The notes under the pieces are model-generated. The model was given only the letters and a program-made list of their open reading frames with translations. It was not told the DNA's origin and did not search any database. The position numbers and the translations under genes are program-made. DNA of 64,000 nucleotides from JACQFV01 sp964593585 (GTDB lineage: Bacteria > Zixibacteria > MSB-5A5 > WJJR01), in contig CAZQIZ010000010.1 of assembly GCA_964593585.1 (NCBI GenBank), forward strand, positions 28,042 to 92,041, read 5' to 3'. Positions 23,979 to 32,814 of the stretch are shown in pieces; the stretch's first letter is position 1, and each line of letters begins with the position of its first letter.

Positions 23979-26900
23979 TTACTTCACCAGGGTCATCTTC
24001 TTGGTCTCGCTGAAGCCATTGGCTTCCACACGGTAGAAGTAGACGCCCGACGAAGCATGGTCGCCGGCGATGGTAGTGCCATCCCAGGAGACATTGACGC
24101 GTCCCGCGGCGCTGTGACCGGCGAACGAGCGGACGGTCTGGCCGGTGACGTTGTAGATCGTCACGGACCAGTCGGCGTCGTTGGCCAGGTCAAAGGACAT
24201 CACCGTACCCGCGTTGAACGGGTTCGGATAGTTCTGCAGCAACGCGTACTCGGTCGGCACGACCGCCTTGGCGGTCGTGGTCGACATGAGCGCGCCGCGA
24301 GCATCCGACATCTGCACTTCGGTCAGCTCGATCGAACCCTCACCCGAGGTCGGGATCGAGAGGATCTCACGAGTGCCGGCGCCGATGCTGGCCAGCTCGC
24401 CGTTCCAGGACGGGTGAACGAGGACGCGCAGTTCGGAGCCGTTGGTGGTGTAACGCAAGTTCATGCCTTCAGCGCCGGAGAGCAGCGTCGGCTCGCCCGT
24501 CGACAGACCGCTGTAACGGAAGACCAACAGGGCGCCGCCCAGGTCGACGCTCGAGGAGGTCGACACGGTGACGCTGTTGTTCTCCACCCGCACCGTGGCC
24601 GTGCCCGAGTTGGCGTACGGCGACAGCTTCGGCGAACCGGTGCCGGTTCCCGGCGGGAACGGCTGCTCGTCACCGGTGATGATGCGGATTAAGTAGATCA
24701 GGTCCGCCACGGTGAGAACGACGCCGTCGTTGTTGATGTCGGTGGCGAGGATCTGGACTTCGTCCCACACCGGATCCCACACCGACGATCCATACACGAA
24801 GTAGTTGATGAACAACACCGCGTCACCGACCTCGTTGGCCAGGCCGTTGAGGTTGATGTCGCCGCGATCATCCGGCGGCTCGTCGATGCAGATACGGCCC
24901 GGGCAGAACTCGATGATGTCACGAGCGGCCTGCTTGGTCGGGTCGATGCAATTGGTCGGCGAACCGATCGGGATGAACAGGGTGTCGCCCGACTTGGACG
25001 ACAGGGCGTTGTCGCCGCAATCCAGCACGCAGAAGCCCACGTTGAAGCACTGGTTGATGAAGTTGCGGTCGGAGGTGACCTGGAAGTTCAAGCCCACGAC
25101 ACGGCCGTCAAGATAGAACGACGCATCCGGAGGATGCAGCGCCGGACCGTTGTCCAGATCGGCGATCGCCACGATGCGGATGTATCCCGTCGGGCAGGCC
25201 GAGCCCGGGCAGTTGCCGTTGGCGTTGTTGCGCCAGGTGAAGTATTCCCAATCCGCCAGCTCGTCGACCGGGAAGGCCTCGAGGAAGGTCAGACCGGAAG
25301 GATCGTAGCAAATCAGCAGATCGATACCGCCCAACGGATAGGTGTTGGACAGGGTGACATAGGCGGTCGCAATCTGGCCGTTGAGAATGTGAATGTTGGC
25401 CGAATCGAGTTCCGAACGAATGCACAGGGCATACGAGAGAACGTCGATCTGGAAGCAACACTCGTCAACGCCGCCGCACGCGTCCTGAACGCGGATGCAG
25501 GCTTCCCACAGGCCGGCGTCGCCGTTATCAACCGACGAGGTCTGCCAGGAGAAGTTGCCGGCCGCGTCAACGATCGGAGCGTTGTGCGGAGCGCCCTGGC
25601 CTTCCAGCGCCGTGAAGGACACCAGCGAGAAGGTCAGTGTATTGTTGACATCGTCGGTCGCAAACGCCTGCGCGGCAACCAGATCGCCCAATACGGCGAA
25701 CTGATCGTCCGGACAGGTGATGACCGGCGCGTCATTGGTGACCGTCACATTGAACGAGCAAGTGTCGGACTTCTGACCGTCGGAGACGCTCACCGTGAAG
25801 GTGATCGGGCCCTTCGGCACATCGGCGCAAGCTGGGTTGAAGGTCAACACATTGCCCGCCAAGGTCGGGGCGTTGGCCGGAGCCGGAGCCGCCGAGATGA
25901 TCGACCAGATCAACACGCCCGTGCAACCGTCATCGGTCGCATTGAGCGTATAGCCGGCCGGTCCCGAAGCCCAGTCCACCGACGCATCCGACGGGCAGGT
26001 GGCCACCGGAGCGTTCTGGAACACCGTCACCTGGAAGCTGCAGTCGACGAAGTCGCAACCGTCGCTGACACGGAAGGTGACCGTGTGGACGCCGACGTCA
26101 GCGCAAACAGTCTGCCAGTTGAACACGCCCGACGCGCTCACCGTGGCGGGACCCACGTTCGCCGGAGCAATCGAAACCAGCGAGTAGGTGACCGGGTTGC
26201 CGTTCGGGTCGGAACCGTTGAGCTGCTTGTTGTTGACGCCTGCCATGAAGTACACGTTCTCGGGGTTGTTGGTGCCGCAAACCGGAGCGGTGTTGGTCAC
26301 CGTCAGGTTGAACGTGCAGTCAACCGACGCGCCGCAAGGATCGGTGGCGCGGAAGGTGACGACGTGGGCGCCCTTGTCGGCGCAGACCGCCGAGTAGGTA
26401 AACACACCAGACGGCGAAACAGCCGCAGCGCCAGCCACCGGCGGGACGATCGAAACGAGCGAATAGGTCAGCGCGTCGCAAGCGTCTGGGTCACTGGCAC
26501 TTAGCTGCTTGTTCACCGAACCGGCGAAGTTCACGGACTCGTCGGAATTCGTGCCGCAAATCGGCGCCTGGTTCTCGAGCGGGAATTCGCCGCGGAACCA
26601 GTCGAACGGCCCATATTCGCAGCAGTCGCAGCCCATCACAAGGAAGGCTCCGGCCGGCGGATAAAAGGCGGTGTCGATCACGATAGTGCCTTGGCAGTCC
26701 GCAGGGGTCTGGACAGTCAGATTCCAAATGCCGGAATACGTCCCCGCGGGGAGGCATCCGCCAAAGAAATTCAGGACACCAGAGGTTCCCGGGAACCCGC
26801 CCACGGCCGTCGTAAAGCCGGCCAGGTCAGGACCAGGAGCCGCTGCCAGAATCGTGGCACCACCCGTGATCGTCAGGGGCAAGCCCCAGGCGCCCAACGG

Positions 26901-27071
26901 GCTGGTGATGTCCAAGAAAATCGGAACCTGGACTGTGGCGCAACGCGGCAGACCCTGGGATTGTGCTCCACCGGGTGTACCGACGTGACCACTGCTCGCG
27001 GCAAAGGCGAAACCGGTCGAGACGAGTACGACGAGACAAACGCTCGCCAATACCATGAGTCTATGTTTCAT
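23979..27071 (-). CDS. Giant secreted protein: Ig-like repeats, cohesin-like domain, dockerin, sorting tail
   Basis: 1,030 residues. Signal peptide 1-24. An N-terminal domain (25-165) ends in a Cys cluster (GCDCCEYG). Four to five Ig-like repeats cover about 168-545, each with NxxPVxCGTN or CP and SDxCxxVDCSFxVTV. Then come a cohesin-like beta domain (about 550-710; IATAYVTLSN, GGIDLLICYDPSGL), a dockerin (about 735-805; RGDINLNGLANEVGDAV and TDINNDGVVLTVADLIYL) and a sorting tail (about 940-1030; NYPNPFNAGT, GVYFYRVEANG, KKMTLVK). The tail type directs secretion in FCB bacteria. The start follows AAGGAG. Its dockerin is nearly identical to that of the 2,095-residue giant at 49306. Confidence 0.9.
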   Translation of the reverse strand: MKHRLMVLASVCLVVLVSTGFAFAASSGHVGTPGGAQSQGLPRCATVQVPIFLDITSPLGAWGLPLTITGGATILAAAPGPDLAGFTTAVGGFPGTSGVLNFFGGCLPAGTYSGIWNLTVQTPADCQGTIVIDTAFYPPAGAFLVMGCDCCEYGPFDWFRGEFPLENQAPICGTNSDESVNFAGSVNKQLSASDPDACDALTYSLVSIVPPVAGAAAVSPSGVFTYSAVCADKGAHVVTFRATDPCGASVDCTFNLTVTNTAPVCGTNNPENVYFMAGVNNKQLNGSDPNGNPVTYSLVSIAPANVGPATVSASGVFNWQTVCADVGVHTVTFRVSDGCDFVDCSFQVTVFQNAPVATCPSDASVDWASGPAGYTLNATDDGCTGVLIWSIISAAPAPANAPTLAGNVLTFNPACADVPKGPITFTVSVSDGQKSDTCSFNVTVTNDAPVITCPDDQFAVLGDLVAAQAFATDDVNNTLTFSLVSFTALEGQGAPHNAPIVDAAGNFSWQTSSVDNGDAGLWEACIRVQDACGGVDECCFQIDVLSYALCIRSELDSANIHILNGQIATAYVTLSNTYPLGGIDLLICYDPSGLTFLEAFPVDELADWEYFTWRNNANGNCPGSACPTGYIRIVAIADLDNGPALHPPDASFYLDGRVVGLNFQVTSDRNFINQCFNVGFCVLDCGDNALSSKSGDTLFIPIGSPTNCIDPTKQAARDIIEFCPGRICIDEPPDDRGDINLNGLANEVGDAVLFINYFVYGSSVWDPVWDEVQILATDINNDGVVLTVADLIYLIRIITGDEQPFPPGTGTGSPKLSPYANSGTATVRVENNSVTVSTSSSVDLGGALLVFRYSGLSTGEPTLLSGAEGMNLRYTTNGSELRVLVHPSWNGELASIGAGTREILSIPTSGEGSIELTEVQMSDARGALMSTTTAKAVVPTEYALLQNYPNPFNAGTVMSFDLANDADWSVTIYNVTGQTVRSFAGHSAAGRVNVSWDGTTIAGDHASSGVYFYRVEANGFSETKKMTLVK

Positions 27072-27792
27072 TCTCCTTTGCTCCTTTACGTTGTCTCACT
27101 TGCAAGGATGTCAGTCAGAGAGCGGGACTGACTTGGGTGTGCTTCCGCGTTAGCCGTATGAAGCTAACGCAAAGCCGCACAAGAGCTTCTTATAACCGAT
27201 TGCGGGAATCTATTGGTAAAGGAATCCTACTGGGCGTAGGTCACCGCGGGTTCGAAATCACGACGTTTCAAACCGAAGTCGGTGTTCGAGATTGTGGCAC
27301 AGCAATTAAGCAGTCAGCAAGACCGCTTAGCACGTGATGGTAGATTACAACTTTTTCGCGGATAGTCAACACTTTTTTCAAAAATCCCCGGAGCTTGGCG
27401 CGAGGCCACCGGAGCGGATCTCCCGTCGAACGGGAGCTTCCGGCCCTTTGACCATTCAGCGCTCTGCATGATTGGGGTCCGGCCTACCCCTCGCCTGTCC
27501 CGACGAGCACTTTACCGAACTTGGCGCGACAATTGACTTGACACCCGCAACACTTAAGACTATTTAACCACAGGTGTAAACATAGTTGTAACCTGGCCGA
27601 CGCCCCACGTCGGAGCAGAGCACTCACGACTCGAGATCGCAGACGAGGCTCGAGAAGTGGACTGAGTCGGGCCCTTCAGCAAGGAGGTCCGTGGATGTCC
27701 TTTATATGATTCGTTGTGTGCCGTACTCGTACCGTGGACCAGTCTTACTCCGCTATCTAATTACAATTTAACACGTTCCGGGAGGGCAAGAC
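27072..27792. other. Long AT-rich divergent intergenic region
   Basis: Divergent control region between two giant secreted-protein genes. It is richer in A and T than its surroundings. It holds the plus promoter candidate at 27538-27566 and a weaker minus candidate (TTGACT 27364-27369, TAATCT 27342-27347). Short ORFs here lack ribosome binding sites. A GGTTCGAAATC string near 27249 looks like a tRNA T-loop, but no cloverleaf can be built. Confidence 0.5.
27538..27566 (+). promoter_or_regulatory. Candidate promoter for the first HYR-repeat giant gene
   Basis: Perfect TTGACA (27538-27543), 17 bp spacer, then TATTTA (27561-27566). It would give a leader of about 220 bases before the ATG at 27793, similar to the leader implied for the paralogue at 32815. 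Confidence 0.38.
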
Positions 27793-30700
27793 ATGTGTAT
27801 TCTGACTGTGCACCGGCGTCGGCCGTCTTTGTATTGTCTTAAATGTTTGTCAGCACTTAGCTTCCTGCTTCTGGCCATGGTGCCTGCGACTGCCGGTGCC
27901 GCCTTCATTTCCACCGACCGGCCCGAATATGCCCCCGGCGAGACCGTTCGGATTCGCGGGGCGGGATTCGCCCCGGCCGAAATAGTCACCCTGCAGGTGA
28001 CCCATCTGGATGGCACCCCGGCATCCGGCGAGGGGCATGATCCCTGGGATGTCCCCACCAATGGCTCCGGCGGCTTTCTGGCCGACTGGACCGTTCCCTT
28101 CGATGACAACGTCGACGAGGAACTGCTGATTTCCGCCATTGGGCAGACATCGGGCATCGCGGCCAGCACCACAATCCTCGATGCCAACACTCATCTGACC
28201 TTTGTCTCAATTCCGACCTCGGTGCCGCCGAACTCCGGGTTCTCGGTCACGGCGCGCCTGACACAGGACTGCGGCGGCGATCCCGATGCCCCGCTGCCGG
28301 GCCGGACGATTCTCTTTTTCATCACCGAGGGCAATTGCGGGGTCGATGTTGGACAGAATCCCAACGCGACCGCTGTCACCGATGCCTTCGGCGAGGCGAC
28401 CGCCGCCCTCACCGCGCCGGCCGGCGATTTTGCCCTGCGCATCAAGTTCCTTGGTGAGGAGAAGCCGGATCCCTGCCCGAACCCCGGAAACAGCGCCTGC
28501 GATCCCAACGACCCGAACGCCAACAAGCGCTGCGTATCGCTGTCCAACGGCAATCTCTGTCAGACCATCACGGCGGTGCCCTGCGATCCACTGCAGGCGA
28601 TCTGCCCGCCGCCGCTGACCGTCGAGTGCGAAGCGGCGGTGCCGATGCCCAACCCCGGCAGCGTCCTCTGCGACGGCGGCTGCTCGCCGGTGACCACCGT
28701 CTGGGTGGGGGATGGCCCGCTGACCGGCGGTCCCTGCGGCGGCACCATCGCCCGCACCTATCGCTGCACCGACGCCATGGGCAACACCGCCGACTGCGTG
28801 CAGACCATTACGGTCGACGACAACACCGCGCCCTTCTTTGCCCCCGCCTGCTTCCAGTCCAACACCGTCGCCTGTATCAGCCAGGTGCCGCCGCCGGGAC
28901 TGGGAGGAATCGGCCCGATCGACAATTGCGATGTGTCGCTTGCGCTCACGCACACCCGCACCGACAACGGCGCTTCCGGCTGCCCCGACGACCCGCGGGT
29001 CATCACCGACGTTTACACCGCCACCGACGACTGCGGCAACTCCGGGACATGCACCCGGACTTGGACGATCATCGACGACATCGCGCCGACCATCTCCTGC
29101 CCGCCCGGATTCACGGTCGAATGTCTGGCGGATCTGCCGCCGTGCAATCCGGCCGATGCGACCGCGGCCGATAACTGCGGTGCCGTCAGCGTGACCTGCG
29201 TCGATGGCCCGCTGGTTGGCGGACCCTGCGGCGGAACCGTCACCCGCACCTACACGGCCACCGATGCCTGCGGGAATACCGCCAGTTGCACGCAAGTGAT
29301 CACGATCGACGACACCACGCCCCCGACGATTGTCTGCCCGGCCGACTATTCATTGCCGTGCGACGGCACGGCGCCGCCGTGCGATCCGAATGACGCCACG
29401 GCGACCGATAATTGCGGCGCCGTTACGGTCACATGCTCCGAGTCCCCGTTCACAGGAGGTGTGACGCGCACCTACACGGCGACAGACGCCTGCGGCAATT
29501 CGGCCTCGTGCAGCCAGACCATCACATTTGAGGATACGACACCGCCGCAGTTCGTCGATTGCCCGCCGTCGTTTACGGTGGAGTGTTTGGCTGACTTGCC
29601 GCCCTGTCCGACCAGCATGCCGGTCTTCGATGAGTGCGAAGGGCTGATCGTGGCGCCCGCGGTCTGCAGCGACGGCCCCCTGGTTGGCGGCGAATGCGGC
29701 GGCACGATCACCCGCACGATCACCGTCACCGACGCCAGCGGCAATGTCGCCACCTGCACGCAGGTGATCACCATCGACGACAATACGCCGCCGTCCGTCA
29801 CCTGCCCGCCGGCGCTGACTTTGGCCTGCGGCGCGTCGACCGACCCGTCGCAAACCGGCGTGGCGTCGGCCACCGACAACTGCGATCCCGATCCGGTGGT
29901 TACGTTCGCCGACGCGATCATGCCGGGCGCCTGCCCGCAGTCGTACACCATCATCCGAACCTGGACCGCCGCCGACGACTGCGGTAATACCGCCACCTGC
30001 GATCAGGTCTTGTCGGTCATCGATGCGGTCCCGCCCGACATCCTCTGCCCGGCCGACGCCACGGTGGAGTGCGGCCAGCCGACTGATCCGGCCGCCACCG
30101 GCTTTGCCACCGCTTCCGACGCCTGTGACCCGGCGCCGACGGTGACCTATGCCGACAGCGAAACTCCCGGCGCTTGTGCCGCGGAGAAGTTGATCGCGCG
30201 CACATGGACCGCCACCGACGCCTGCGGCAATTCGAGCAGTTGTGTCCAGCTCATCGAAGTGATGGACACCCAGCCGCCGACGCTGACCGCCGGGTGCGGT
30301 CCGGGCGCGCAGTATCAATGCGCGGCCGATGTGCCGCCATTGGCCCCCGGCGCCGCGACGGACAACTGCGATGTCGATGTCACCGTTACCGCGGTGCGCA
30401 GCGACAACGGCGGAGCCGGTTGCGCCGGTAATCCGTTGGTGGTGACCGACACCTACACCGCCACGGATGACTGCGGCAATACGGCCACCTGCACGCGTGT
30501 CCACACCGTCATCGACAACACACCGCCCGTGTTCGTCAACGGTTGCGGCGCCAACGCCGCCTACGATTGCCTCGCCGCGGTGCCACCGCCGGATCTGAGT
30601 GTGCTGGCAACCGACAACTGCGATGGCGCAGCCGTGGTCACGGTGGCGCGGACTTCCAACGGCGGCGCCGGTTGTGTCGGCAATCCGCTGGTCCTCACCG

Positions 30701-32442
30701 ACACCTACACCGCTACCGATGCCTGCGGCAACACGGCGCAATGCGCCCGCACTCACACCGTGATCGACAACACCGCGCCGGTCATTCTCGCCTGCCCGCC
30801 GCCGGTCACCGTCAATGGGCTGGAGAATCTGCCGCCCTGTGATGGCAGCGGCGTGAACGCCACCGACAATTGCGGCCCGGTGACCGTCACCTGCACCCGC
30901 GCCGGATTGGGCGGGGTTGGCTGCGGCAGTCTGCCGGTCGTTGTCACCTACCAGTATACCGTCGCCGACGGTTGCGGCAATTCCGCCACCTGCACACGGC
31001 TGGTGACCGTCAACATGCCACCCTGCAACTTCTTCGTCACACTGGGGGCCGCCGGCGCCGAACTGAGCGCGCCGCTGGGCACGCAGATCAGCGTGCCGCT
31101 GGCCATCGACAGTCTCGACAATGAAATCGGTGCCTTCGAGATGACCTTCAACTACGATGCCGACGCGCTCACTCTCCTGGGGGTGACACGCGGCGTTGGG
31201 TTGAACGGCTGGCAGCACTTCAGCTACCGCACCGCCGCCGGCGCCGCCGCGAACACGCGGCGTGTCTCGGTCACGGGGATTGTGCAGTTGCCCGGCCAGG
31301 GCGCGCCGCCGACCAGCGCCTACGCGCCGTTGGGCGTGATCGCCTACCTGAACTTCGCCGTCTCCGCCGACCGTCGGCTCGAAGGACGGACGCTGTCGAT
31401 TGCGCCCTCACAGCAGGAGTGCGACGACAACTGCCTGCTCAGCCGCGACGGGATGACCGCGTATGTCCCGGCCGATTTCAGCGGCGATCCCTGCCCGATG
31501 TCGGCGACGATGGTGCCCGCGGTGACGATCGCCCCGGCCTACGCCCGTGTCGCGCCCGCGCCCAACACGCGCGGCGATATCAACCTCAACGGCGCCGCCT
31601 ATGAAGTCGGGGATGCGGTGCTCTTTGTCGATGTGCTCGCCGGCGTTCCCGGCGCGCTGTCCTCCGATCCGTCCGTGCGCAACCGTCAGCTGGATGCGAC
31701 GGAAGTCAACGGTGACGGCGTGCGCGCCTCGGTGGCCGACCTGGTCTATCTGATTCGCGTGGTCACCGGCGATGCCTCGCCGCTGCCGGGCGCCAAGCCG
31801 GCGGCGATTGTCGCCGATGCGCTGGTCCGCGCGCAGAGCACCCCCGAAGGTCTGCGTCTGACGCTGGAATCGCCCGTGGACATCGGTGGGCTGCTCTTCA
31901 CGTTCCGTAGCCGCGACCTGACCGCCGGAACGCCGGTAGTCTGCGCGGAGGGCGCGGCGCTGCGCACCTGCGCCCGCGTCAATCCCGACGGCGACCTGAC
32001 CGTGCTCATGTACGGTTGGAACCGCGGTGACCGGCTCGCCGCCGGGCGGCATGATCTCCTGCTGGTTCCGACATCCGGCGTCGGCACAATCGAGCTGATC
32101 CGTGCCGAGGTGTCTGACGCCCAAGGCGATCTGCTCGCCGTGCGCCAGGCCGGCGCCACACTGCCTTCGGACTATGCGCTTCTGCAGAACTACCCCAACC
32201 CGTTCAACGCCGGCACCATCATCCCGGCGGTCCTGCCGCAGACCGGGGCATGGTCGGTGACGATCTACAACGTCGCCGGCCAAACCGTGCGGCGGCTGGC
32301 CGGCCATGATGGCCCGGGCGCCATCCAAGTGTACTGGGATGGACGGGATGCGGGCGGAGGTAATGTGGCCAGCGGAGTCTACTTTTACCGGTTTGAGGCC
32401 GGCGGCTGGACCGCAACCCGCAAGATGATCCTGCTGAAGTAA
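27793..32442 (+). CDS. Giant secreted HYR-repeat protein with cohesin-like domain, dockerin and sorting tail
   Basis: 1,549 residues. Signal peptide (hydrophobic 17-36, AGAAF). An N-terminal domain begins STDRPEYAPGETVRIRGAGF; a second Ig-like domain ends in a Cys-rich motif (PCPNPGNSAC). About eleven HYR-type repeats follow (residues 265-1075), each with DNC or DAC, CGNTATC and a proline-rich CPxxxTVEC edge; many cysteines are regularly spaced, so disulfides are likely. Then come a cohesin-like domain (about 1075-1240; FEMTFNYDADALTLLG), a dockerin (RGDINLNGAAYEVGDAV, ATEVNGDGVRASVADLVYL) and a sorting tail (NYPNPFNAGT ... RKMILLK). The start is preceded by GGGAGGG. A paralogue follows at 32815. 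A strong terminator lies at 32469. Confidence 0.9.
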   Translation: MCILTVHRRRPSLYCLKCLSALSFLLLAMVPATAGAAFISTDRPEYAPGETVRIRGAGFAPAEIVTLQVTHLDGTPASGEGHDPWDVPTNGSGGFLADWTVPFDDNVDEELLISAIGQTSGIAASTTILDANTHLTFVSIPTSVPPNSGFSVTARLTQDCGGDPDAPLPGRTILFFITEGNCGVDVGQNPNATAVTDAFGEATAALTAPAGDFALRIKFLGEEKPDPCPNPGNSACDPNDPNANKRCVSLSNGNLCQTITAVPCDPLQAICPPPLTVECEAAVPMPNPGSVLCDGGCSPVTTVWVGDGPLTGGPCGGTIARTYRCTDAMGNTADCVQTITVDDNTAPFFAPACFQSNTVACISQVPPPGLGGIGPIDNCDVSLALTHTRTDNGASGCPDDPRVITDVYTATDDCGNSGTCTRTWTIIDDIAPTISCPPGFTVECLADLPPCNPADATAADNCGAVSVTCVDGPLVGGPCGGTVTRTYTATDACGNTASCTQVITIDDTTPPTIVCPADYSLPCDGTAPPCDPNDATATDNCGAVTVTCSESPFTGGVTRTYTATDACGNSASCSQTITFEDTTPPQFVDCPPSFTVECLADLPPCPTSMPVFDECEGLIVAPAVCSDGPLVGGECGGTITRTITVTDASGNVATCTQVITIDDNTPPSVTCPPALTLACGASTDPSQTGVASATDNCDPDPVVTFADAIMPGACPQSYTIIRTWTAADDCGNTATCDQVLSVIDAVPPDILCPADATVECGQPTDPAATGFATASDACDPAPTVTYADSETPGACAAEKLIARTWTATDACGNSSSCVQLIEVMDTQPPTLTAGCGPGAQYQCAADVPPLAPGAATDNCDVDVTVTAVRSDNGGAGCAGNPLVVTDTYTATDDCGNTATCTRVHTVIDNTPPVFVNGCGANAAYDCLAAVPPPDLSVLATDNCDGAAVVTVARTSNGGAGCVGNPLVLTDTYTATDACGNTAQCARTHTVIDNTAPVILACPPPVTVNGLENLPPCDGSGVNATDNCGPVTVTCTRAGLGGVGCGSLPVVVTYQYTVADGCGNSATCTRLVTVNMPPCNFFVTLGAAGAELSAPLGTQISVPLAIDSLDNEIGAFEMTFNYDADALTLLGVTRGVGLNGWQHFSYRTAAGAAANTRRVSVTGIVQLPGQGAPPTSAYAPLGVIAYLNFAVSADRRLEGRTLSIAPSQQECDDNCLLSRDGMTAYVPADFSGDPCPMSATMVPAVTIAPAYARVAPAPNTRGDINLNGAAYEVGDAVLFVDVLAGVPGALSSDPSVRNRQLDATEVNGDGVRASVADLVYLIRVVTGDASPLPGAKPAAIVADALVRAQSTPEGLRLTLESPVDIGGLLFTFRSRDLTAGTPVVCAEGAALRTCARVNPDGDLTVLMYGWNRGDRLAAGRHDLLLVPTSGVGTIELIRAEVSDAQGDLLAVRQAGATLPSDYALLQNYPNPFNAGTIIPAVLPQTGAWSVTIYNVAGQTVRRLAGHDGPGAIQVYWDGRDAGGGNVASGVYFYRFEAGGWTATRKMILLK

Positions 32443-32468
32443 CTGGAACGGTCGGCCCGGCTATCCCA

Positions 32469-32502
32469 AGCCCCGCGGGCGCAAAGCCCGCGGGGCTTTT
32501 TT
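32469..32502 (+). terminator. Strong Rho-independent terminator
   Basis: 12 bp perfect stem AGCCCCGCGGGC / GCCCGCGGGGCT with a GCAAA loop and six T residues directly after. It lies 27 bp after the first HYR-repeat gene and separates it from the paralogue, which must have its own promoter. Confidence 0.93.
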
Positions 32503-32561
32503 GTGCTTCCTGATACCGGAGCCAGTTTTTGTCAAAAGCCGGACCCCGCTGGGTCAACTGC

Positions 32562-32589
32562 TTGACTACCTGATTTATGGGGTTAGATT
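32562..32589 (+). promoter_or_regulatory. Candidate promoter for the second HYR-repeat giant gene
   Basis: TTGACT (32562-32567, five of six consensus positions), 16 bp spacer, TAGATT (32584-32589, four of six). It lies downstream of a strong terminator and upstream of a gene in the same direction, so a promoter is required in this stretch. Confidence 0.45.
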
Positions 32590-32814
32590 GTCTGTGGAGC
32601 AAGGGACTCGTCTGATTACCGTCCAGTCATTCTGATCGACCGCGGCATCGGCCGCGTCACGCGCATTTGTCATCGTCTTCACGGTCGGAGGTGGAGTCCG
32701 AACCGGCCATCTGAACTCCTGAATGAGGCGCAAGGACGCCTGTCATGCCGCTTTGCAAAATAGCCGTCGGCTCTCCGCCGCCGGATCGCAAGACACCGAT
32801 AGGGAGGTGTGGAA

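Larger units (their letters stand above)
32443..32814. other. Intergenic stretch between the two HYR paralogues
   Basis: Contains the terminator (32469-32502), a promoter candidate (32562-32589), and a leader of about 220 bases ending in the GGAGG Shine-Dalgarno of the next gene. No ORF is supported. Confidence 0.6.

Noticed and set aside
27190..27300. Possible tRNA because of a GGTTCGAAATC string
   Set aside because: No acceptor, D or anticodon stem can be formed around it.
29350..31218. 622-codon minus-strand frame opposite the first HYR giant
   Set aside because: Shadow of the real gene; low-complexity composition and no start signal.
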